DNA of 22,599 nt from Chloroflexi bacterium RBG_16_57_11 (lineage in GTDB: Bacteria > Chloroflexota > Anaerolineae > Anaerolineales > UBA4823). Below, piece after piece: positions 1 through 5,185 of the stretch. The notes below the pieces were generated by a model. The model was not told where the DNA came from. It searched no databases and saw only the letters and a list, made by a program, of their open reading frames with translations. Location of the stretch: positions 1 to 22,599 of the forward strand of contig MGNS01000172.1 of assembly GCA_001795165.1 (NCBI GenBank), read 5' to 3'. Positions within the stretch are counted from its first letter, which is position 1, and every line of letters begins with the position of its first letter. The translations under genes were made by a program, and so were the position numbers.

Positions 1-38
1 GGTTTGAAGGTAAAATTGACTTCCGTTGAAAAGTTCAT

Positions 39-111
39 GGGCCCATAGCGCAGTTGGGAGCGCGTCTCAATGGCATTGAGAAGGCCGTGGGTTCGAATCC
101 CACTGGGTCCA
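39..111 (+). tRNA. tRNA-Ala (anticodon GGC)
   Basis: The segment folds into a full cloverleaf. The 7-bp acceptor stem (GGGCCCA with TGGGTCC) contains a G3-T70 wobble, the alanine identity element. The D arm is GCGC/GCGC with GG in its loop. The anticodon arm is TCTCA/TGAGA with loop ATGGCAT, so the anticodon is GGC, reading GCC. The variable loop has 5 nt and the T arm is GTGGG/CCCAC with loop TTCGAAT. The discriminator base is A at 111. No CCA is encoded (ACTTAA follows), so CCA must be added after transcription. A T-box leader begins only about 18 nt downstream. I see no convincing promoter in the 38 bases before it. Confidence 0.95.
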
Positions 112-337
112 CTTAAGCAGCATACGAAAGGCTATCGCAGGAGTATTAGGCCATCTGCCAGCGAGTCGGGAGAGCGAGGTGAAAGCCCGGCAAGATGCCA
201 GCAGAGCATCGTACAGGCCGAACTCGCCTGCTGCCTGAGACAACCTCAGGCCGGCCTCACCGGTGAATCTGGCACCAGGAGCAGCCTAGCCGGCGGCGGG
301 GTTCGCCCGTTAGCGCGAATCGAAGCGGCTGAGAGAG

Positions 338-401
338 TTAGGAAATTAGGAATTAGGATTTGAATCTGCAATTCGAGCATCTGTATTTCCTAAATTCCTA
401 A
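338..401. repeat. TTAGGAATTAGG-type inverted repeat inside the T-box leader
   Basis: TTAGGAAATTAGG (338-350) pairs with CCTAAATTCCTAA (389-401) at 12 of 13 positions, enclosing a 38-nt loop. The arms are AT-rich, unlike the GC-rich rest of the leader. Similar short runs recur at other gene boundaries in the window: GTTAGGAAGTTAGGAG at 5163-5178, just before leuS-2, and CCTAAATTCCTGATTCCCTAA at about 11080-11100, before ridA. It may replace the usual linker or stem II/III part of the T-box leader. Confidence 0.55.
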
Positions 402-452
402 TCACCTAAATCCTGATCTTTCCCAGCAAGCAGGGTGGTACCGCGGAGGTTC

Positions 453-490
453 CCTTCGTCCCTGGTGGGGCGAAGGATTTTTTTATTTTT
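453..490 (+). terminator. Intrinsic terminator of the T-box
   Basis: Bases 453-462 pair with 467-476 (CCTTCG with CGAAGG at the base, one G-T pair) around loop TGGT. A T-rich run (ATTTTTTTATTTTT) follows at 477-490. The arm next to the T-box sequence would be shared with the antiterminator, as in other T-box attenuators. ilvE begins 11 nt further on. Confidence 0.88.
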
Positions 491-501
491 GGAGGAGAAA
501 G

Positions 502-1425
502 ATGCCACTACCGAAATCTGAATGGATCTGGTTCAATGGGGAGTTTGTCCCCTGGGAGCAGGCCAACGTGCACGTCAGCTCGCATGTGCTGCACTACGGC
601 TCCAGTGTTTTTGAAGGGATTCGCGCTTACAGCACATCTCAGGGCCCGGCTGTGCTGGCTCTCGATGCGCATGTCCGCCGTCTTTTCGAGTCCTGTCGCC
701 TAACCCGGATGGCCATGCCTTACACTCAAGAGCAAATCACTTCTGCGATCCTGGAGCTGATCCGTCGGAACGGGCATTCGTCTTGCTATATCCGCCCGTT
801 GGTGTACCGCGGCTCCGATTCGTTCAGCCTGGATGCCCGCTCCTGCCCGACCGAGGCGGCGATCCTGACGATCGATTTTGGCCGTTACCTTGGCGCGGAA
901 GCGCTGGAGAGCGGCGTCGATGTGATGGTCAGCTCCTGGCGGCGGATCGCGCCGAACACCTCTCCGGTGTTTTCGAAGACGGGTGGCAACTATGTGAACT
1001 CGCAATTTATTGCCATGGAAGCCAAGGATTACGGCTTTGTCGAGGGAATTGCTTTGGATGTTCATGGTTTCCTTAGCGAGGGGAGCGGCGAAAACGTCTT
1101 TGCCATCTACCGTGGTGCGATCTACACCCCTTCATTTGGCTCGTCCATCCTGATGGGGATTACCCGTGAAATCGCCATCACTCTGGCCAAGGAGCTGGGA
1201 TACGAGGTGCGCGAGACGATGGTGCCTCGCGATCTTCTGTATGTCGCCGATGAGATTTTCTTCACCGGCACTGCAGCAGAGATCACGCCGATTCGCTCGG
1301 TGGACCATGTCCCGGTTGGCGAGGGGAGGCGCGGGCCCATCACCAAGCGCGTCCAGGATGAGTTTTTCGCCATCGTAAACGGCCAGGTGCCTGATCGGCA
1401 TGGCTGGCTGACGCATGTCACTTAG
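502..1425 (+). CDS. ilvE: Branched-chain amino acid aminotransferase
   Basis: This PLP-dependent class IV aminotransferase catalyses the last step of leucine, isoleucine and valine synthesis (and the first of their breakdown), moving an amino group between glutamate and branched-chain 2-oxo acids in the cytoplasm. The protein has 307 residues, the normal IlvE length. It shows the VFEGIRAY substrate-loop motif (36-43), the catalytic-lysine motif SKTGGNY with K159 as the Schiff-base lysine, the conserved LSEGSGENVF segment (191-200), and a C-terminal ITPIRSVD motif typical of the family. The ATG at 502 follows GGAGGAGAAAG, a strong ribosome-binding site. It is the first gene after the Leu T-box terminator, so it should be induced when tRNA-Leu is uncharged. 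The catalytic lysine region has T where A is more common (SKTGG), a conservative change. Confidence 0.95.
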   Translation: MPLPKSEWIWFNGEFVPWEQANVHVSSHVLHYGSSVFEGIRAYSTSQGPAVLALDAHVRRLFESCRLTRMAMPYTQEQITSAILELIRRNGHSSCYIRPLVYRGSDSFSLDARSCPTEAAILTIDFGRYLGAEALESGVDVMVSSWRRIAPNTSPVFSKTGGNYVNSQFIAMEAKDYGFVEGIALDVHGFLSEGSGENVFAIYRGAIYTPSFGSSILMGITREIAITLAKELGYEVRETMVPRDLLYVADEIFFTGTAAEITPIRSVDHVPVGEGRRGPITKRVQDEFFAIVNGQVPDRHGWLTHVT

Positions 1426-1479
1426 TGCCTAGTGCTGAGTGTCAAGTTTCACGTAACCCATGACACTAGGCACTTGACA
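1424..1479. repeat. Inverted repeat between ilvE and leuS-1
   Basis: AGTGCCTAGTG (1424-1434) is perfectly complementary to CACTAGGCACT (1464-1474). An alternative pairing exists between TGTCAAGT (1440-1447) and ACTTGACA (1472-1479). The left arm overlaps the ilvE stop codon (TAG, 1423-1425). The two halves are built from the same degenerate units (GTGCCTAGTG, GTGTCAAGT). There is no long T-run after it, so it is more likely a repeat element or mRNA-processing/stability hairpin than a terminator. Confidence 0.6.
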
Positions 1480-1504
1480 CTTGACTTTTCCATGGAGGTC
1501 CGAG

Positions 1505-3970
1505 ATGGAGGCAAGAGACTGGCCCATTTATAACCCTCAGGTGATTGAGCCTCGCTGGCAGCAGTCCTGGGAGCAGGGTGGTCTTCATCTTGCCTCTGAG
1601 GGCGGCGAGCGGCCCAAGTTCTATTGCCTGGATTTCTTCCCTTATCCATCCGGAGAAGGGTTGCATGTGGGTCACTGTCGCAACTACATACCAACCGATG
1701 TGATGTCGCGATACAAACGCATGCGTGGTTATAACGTCTTGCACCCGATGGGCTGGGACGCCTTTGGTGAGCCGGCGGAACAGTACGCCGTCCGGCAAGG
1801 CGTTCATCCGCGCATCACTACCGATCAAAATACGGCCAATTACCGCCGCCAGATGACCATGATCGGCACGAGCTATGACTGGTCGCGCGAGATTGATTCA
1901 TCCCGGCCGGAGTTCTATCGCTGGACGCAATACTTCTTTTTGCTGCTCTATCAACGCGGCCTGGCTTACCGGGATACCAACTGGCAATGGTGGTGCGACG
2001 GCTGCCAGACCACGCTCTCGTCGCATGAAGTCGTGGGCGGGGTGTGCTGGCGTGGCCATACCACGGTATATAAGCGCGAGATCCCGGCCTGGTATTTCCG
2101 AATCACTGCTTACGCCGATGAGTTGATCACCGGGCTGGATGAAGTCGATTGGCCCGAGCCGATCAAGGCCATGCAGCGGAGCTGGATTGGCCGCTCGGAA
2201 GGCTGTGAGGTGGTGTTTCGCTCTGAAGCAGGTGAGCCGGTGCCGGTTTTTACCACCCGCCCGGATACGTTGTTTGGGGTCACCTTCTTCGTACTTGCGC
2301 CGGAGCATCCGATGGTCGCCGCGTTGACTTCCTCCGAGCAGCGTGCTGAAGTACAGGCGTATATGGAACAGACCTCCCGCAAGAGCGAAGTGGAGCGTCT
2401 GATGGAAAGGCGGGAGAAAAGCGGCGTTTTCACCGGTGGTTACGTGATCCACCCGTTGACCGACGAGCGCATCCCGGTCTGGATCGCGGATTATGTCTTA
2501 CCCACCTATGGTACCGGGGCGGTAATGGGCGTGCCTGCCCACGACGAGCGGGATTTTGAATTTGCCCGCCGGTTTAGCCTGCCAGTGCAGGTGGTGATTG
2601 CCCCGCCGCAGGCGGAAACCCTGGACGAGACGGCCTGGGGGTCGGCTTACACCGGAACGGGACGCATGATCAACTCAGGCATATATGACGGATTACCCAG
2701 CGATGAAGGCGCCCGGCGGACATCCGCCAGACTGCAAGACCTCGGCCTGGGAGGTCCAAAAATCAATTACCGGATGCGTGATTGGCTGATCAGCCGCCAG
2801 CGCTATTGGGGGACACCGATACCCATCGCGTATTGTGAAGACTGCGGTGAGCAACCGGTACCCGAGGACCAACTGCCGGTGCTGCTACCACCGATGCAGG
2901 ATTTCCAGCCGGACGGCAGCGGGCGTTCACCGCTGGCCCGACTGCCGGAGTTCCTCAACACGACCTGCCCGGCCTGTGGCGGCCCGGCAAAACGCGAGAC
3001 AGACACCATGGGTGGTTTTGCATGCTCGTCCTGGTACTTCTTGCGCTTCACCAGCCCGCACTTCCACCAGGGACCTTTCGAGCCGCACGCCATGCGCTAT
3101 TGGATGCCAGTTGATCTGTATGTGGGCGGAGCCGAGCATGCCGTGCTGCACCTGCTTTACGCCCGTTTCTGGACGAAAGTGCTGGCGGATTCCGGGTTGG
3201 TGCTATTTCGAGAGCCGTTTGCCAGCTTGCGCAATCAAGGCCAGCTCTTGGCGCCGGATGGCACGCGCATGTCCAAGTCCCGCGGCAATGTCATCACCCC
3301 GGATAATATCGTCCTCAGCCATGGCGCGGACGCCTTGCGGGTCTATGAGATGTTCATGGCGCCCTTTGATCAGGATATCGCCTGGAACCCAGAAGGCTTG
3401 AGTGGGGCAAGGCGTTTTTTGAACCGGATTTGGAGCCTGTATAGAGAAACTTATGTTGGCAGCTTGAATGCGACGGGCGATGATCCGGCATTAAACCGCC
3501 TGCAGCATAAGACCATCCGAAACGTTGAGCAGCGTATCGAGGGTTTTCGACTGAATACCATGGTCTCGACCTTGATGGAGTTCACGAATGCGCTAAGTGA
3601 TCGCCATCGGGTGGGCTCCTGGCGTACGGCCGCCTTCCATCAGGCGCTGGAGACACTTTTGTTGTTGTCGGCTCCCGCTGCTCCGCACATTGCCGAAGAA
3701 CTGTGGCAGCTCACCGGTCATACCGGTAGTGTCCACCAGCAAGCCTGGCCTGCCTGGGATCCTCAGCTGGCTCACGATGAGATGATCCAAATCCCAGTCC
3801 AGGTCAATGGCAAGCTGCGGGAGGTGATCGAGGTGCCTGCCGGCATCACACCAGACGACCTCCAACAAGCGGCGCTGGAGCTGCCGCGCGTGCAGCAGCA
3901 CCTGGAAGGCCGTCAGGTGGCAAAAACGATTTATGTACCGGGTAAGGTGCTGAACCTGTTGACTAAATAA
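1505..3970 (+). CDS. leuS: Leucyl-tRNA synthetase, copy 1 (821 aa)
   Basis: This class I synthetase attaches leucine to tRNA-Leu. I chose the ATG at 1505 because GGAGG lies 6 nt before it at 1494-1498; the upstream in-frame TTG at 1481 sits inside an intergenic repeat. Domains run in bacterial LeuRS order. The HIGH motif is HVGH (54-57). A Zn-binding insert has CDGC (164-167) plus CWRGH (181-185), so a Cys/His set rather than four cysteines. The CP1 editing domain has TTRPDT (250-255) and HDERD (346-350). A second CPAC...C cluster lies around 488-507. The KMSKS signature reads RMSKS (588-592), keeping the essential second lysine. The anticodon-binding and C-terminal domains end in VPGKVLNLL. 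Length is normal. It lies 79 nt after ilvE, under the Leu T-box. Having a second complete LeuRS downstream is unusual; both keep catalytic and editing motifs, so neither looks dead. Confidence 0.95.
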   Translation: MEARDWPIYNPQVIEPRWQQSWEQGGLHLASEGGERPKFYCLDFFPYPSGEGLHVGHCRNYIPTDVMSRYKRMRGYNVLHPMGWDAFGEPAEQYAVRQGVHPRITTDQNTANYRRQMTMIGTSYDWSREIDSSRPEFYRWTQYFFLLLYQRGLAYRDTNWQWWCDGCQTTLSSHEVVGGVCWRGHTTVYKREIPAWYFRITAYADELITGLDEVDWPEPIKAMQRSWIGRSEGCEVVFRSEAGEPVPVFTTRPDTLFGVTFFVLAPEHPMVAALTSSEQRAEVQAYMEQTSRKSEVERLMERREKSGVFTGGYVIHPLTDERIPVWIADYVLPTYGTGAVMGVPAHDERDFEFARRFSLPVQVVIAPPQAETLDETAWGSAYTGTGRMINSGIYDGLPSDEGARRTSARLQDLGLGGPKINYRMRDWLISRQRYWGTPIPIAYCEDCGEQPVPEDQLPVLLPPMQDFQPDGSGRSPLARLPEFLNTTCPACGGPAKRETDTMGGFACSSWYFLRFTSPHFHQGPFEPHAMRYWMPVDLYVGGAEHAVLHLLYARFWTKVLADSGLVLFREPFASLRNQGQLLAPDGTRMSKSRGNVITPDNIVLSHGADALRVYEMFMAPFDQDIAWNPEGLSGARRFLNRIWSLYRETYVGSLNATGDDPALNRLQHKTIRNVEQRIEGFRLNTMVSTLMEFTNALSDRHRVGSWRTAAFHQALETLLLLSAPAAPHIAEELWQLTGHTGSVHQQAWPAWDPQLAHDEMIQIPVQVNGKLREVIEVPAGITPDDLQQAALELPRVQQHLEGRQVAKTIYVPGKVLNLLTK

Positions 3971-4001
3971 GCAGAGCAAAATCACTGATGTAGAGGAGCC
4001 G

Positions 4002-4394
4002 ATGGCCTTTCGATGCCCGCAATGTAATACTTGCAACTCACTCCAGATTGAGCTCGCCATCGATTTGCCCCCTGATCGTACATCGGAGGAGCTTTCCCTC
4101 CAGGTTGTATCCTGTGGGGCGTGCGGTTTTCGCTCCCTGGCGGTTTGTGATGTAGGGCGCGGCGATTGCCCCGAATCCGAGTCGTGGAAGCATATCGGAT
4201 ACTGGGTCAGACCGGATGCGGTTGAGTCGGTTTCGATGGCTATCCGCTCCTGCCCGGAGCCCAGGAATCCACGCTGCCCCAGCGTGGCGCACACCAGCCT
4301 GGGGAAGAAAGACTTGCGTGGCGAATGGAGCGGGCTGTTAGAGATGGAGCGAGGTCATACCTTTGCCATGCGGTTGTTCATAGGCCAATCATGA
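4002..4394 (+). CDS. Small zinc-ribbon protein of unknown function
   Basis: The 130-residue cytoplasmic protein opens with a zinc-ribbon pattern: CPQC at 5-8 and CGAC at 38-41, with further Cys at 11 and 49. No signal peptide or membrane segment is visible. The C-terminal half has a CPEPRNPRC segment (about 84-92) and an AHTSLGKKD segment that may be conserved. I do not recognise a named family. A GAGGAG ribosome-binding site at about 3992-3997 precedes the ATG. The gene lies 31 nt after leuS-1 and its stop codon overlaps the start of the next gene (ATGA), implying translational coupling with the glycosyltransferase-like gene. A metal-binding or nucleic-acid/protein-binding role is possible but is only inference. 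Confidence 0.75.
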   Translation: MAFRCPQCNTCNSLQIELAIDLPPDRTSEELSLQVVSCGACGFRSLAVCDVGRGDCPESESWKHIGYWVRPDAVESVSMAIRSCPEPRNPRCPSVAHTSLGKKDLRGEWSGLLEMERGHTFAMRLFIGQS

Positions 4395-5176
4395 GCGTTG
4401 TGCTGGCGGTTACCTGGAACCCGCGCGGTGAGATGCCGCGCTTCGAGCGCTTGCTGCCTCAGTTGAAGCAGGTTTATACGGGCATGGCGATTTCTTTTCC
4501 GCCCGTTGCTGATCCAGTCGTGACGCGGGCGTTCATCGCCGGAGGGTATGCCGAACCCCCCGGCGTCAAGGCATGGGTGAACCAGGAGTGGTCTGCGGGC
4601 CGCTATATGGCGTTGCGCATCGGCGTGCAGTTCCAGGCGGATTATGTCCATTACGCCGACATGGACCGCCTCTTGCGCTGGGTCGAAACGCGGCCCCAGG
4701 AATGGCGGGATGCAGTGCAGGCCATTCAGTCGACAGATTGCCTGGTGATGGGTCGTTCGGAAGCCGCTTATAACACACACCCGGACTCATTAATCCTCAC
4801 GGAAGCGATCAGCAACCGGATTGTGTCGCATTTTTTGGGCCGTGAGATGGATGTCAGCGCCGGATCGAAAGGCTTCAGCCGCCCGGCAGCCGAATATCTG
4901 GTAGAAAACACGCGTCCCGGGCGAGCACTGGGCGCCGACGCCGAGTGGCCAATCCTGCTCCGGCGGGCTGGTTACCGGGTGGACTACCTGGAAGTAGATG
5001 GCTTGGATTGGGAGTCCGCCGATCGGTATCAGGAGCAGGCTGCCAACCCTGGTGATCAGCGGCTGGCGGCGGAGCGGGTAGACGACGATCCGTTAAGCTG
5101 GGAATGGCGTGTGCGTGTAGCCAACGAGATTGTCCAGGTCGCCCTGGATACCGCAAAGAGAAAGTTAGGAAGTTAG
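4391..5176 (+). CDS. Glycosyltransferase-like protein (GT-A fold suspected)
   Basis: The protein has 261 residues from the ATG at 4391, which overlaps the previous stop as ATGA; the open frame extends further upstream, but that part lies inside the preceding gene. Features suggesting a GT-A nucleotide-sugar fold are the N-terminal strand SVVLAVTWNPRGE, a region GRYMALRIGVQFQADYVHY leading to an acidic motif YADMD (88-92) where a DxD would sit, and a later segment LGADAEWPILLRRAGYRVDYLEVDGLDWE resembling the acceptor-side part of such enzymes. No membrane helix is visible. Donor and acceptor are unknown. Its position between two leucyl-tRNA synthetases, 9 nt before the second, has no obvious pathway logic. 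It may be a Chloroflexota-restricted family carried in the operon. Family assignment is tentative. Confidence 0.6.
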   Translation: MSVVLAVTWNPRGEMPRFERLLPQLKQVYTGMAISFPPVADPVVTRAFIAGGYAEPPGVKAWVNQEWSAGRYMALRIGVQFQADYVHYADMDRLLRWVETRPQEWRDAVQAIQSTDCLVMGRSEAAYNTHPDSLILTEAISNRIVSHFLGREMDVSAGSKGFSRPAAEYLVENTRPGRALGADAEWPILLRRAGYRVDYLEVDGLDWESADRYQEQAANPGDQRLAAERVDDDPLSWEWRVRVANEIVQVALDTAKRKLGS

Positions 5177-5185
5177 GAGATCTAC

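Larger units (their letters stand above)
128..490 (+). promoter_or_regulatory. T-box leader, probably leucine-specific (specifier CTC)
   Basis: This is a tRNA-sensing transcription-attenuation leader. Stem I is anchored by GCAGG (137-141) pairing with CCTGC (227-231). Its specifier loop has AGTA-type sequence on the 5' side (142-145) and GAACTC on the 3' side (220-225). In T-boxes the codon after GAA is the specifier, here CTC (223-225) for tRNA-Leu(GAG). The distal part (162-190) has the GAGAGCGAGGTGAAAGCCCG-like AG-bulge region. The diagnostic T-box AGGGTGGTACCGCG lies at 432-445. Its TGGT bulge (436-439) can pair with the ACCA end of uncharged tRNA, as expected for tRNA-Leu with discriminator A. 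A terminator follows. The downstream genes ilvE and leuS agree with leucine sensing. The stretch between stem I and the T-box also holds a repeat-like hairpin (338-401). There is no coding gene in 112-501. The T-box call is firm; the exact specifier is inferred from alignment by eye. Confidence 0.9.

Noticed and set aside
16..21. TTGACT as a -35 box for the tRNA
   Set aside because: The matching -10 position would fall inside the tRNA itself and shows no TATAAT-like sequence.
70..363. 97-codon open frame across the tRNA and T-box leader
   Set aside because: It starts inside the tRNA gene and runs through structured leader RNA; the peptide has no recognisable features.
1481..1504. TTG at 1481 as the leuS-1 start
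   Set aside because: It lies in the inverted-repeat spacer without a ribosome-binding site; the ATG at 1505 has GGAGG at ideal spacing.
4325..4390. N-terminal extension of the glycosyltransferase-like gene
   Set aside because: It overlaps the preceding coding gene by 70 nt; the ATGA junction at 4391 is the normal coupled start.
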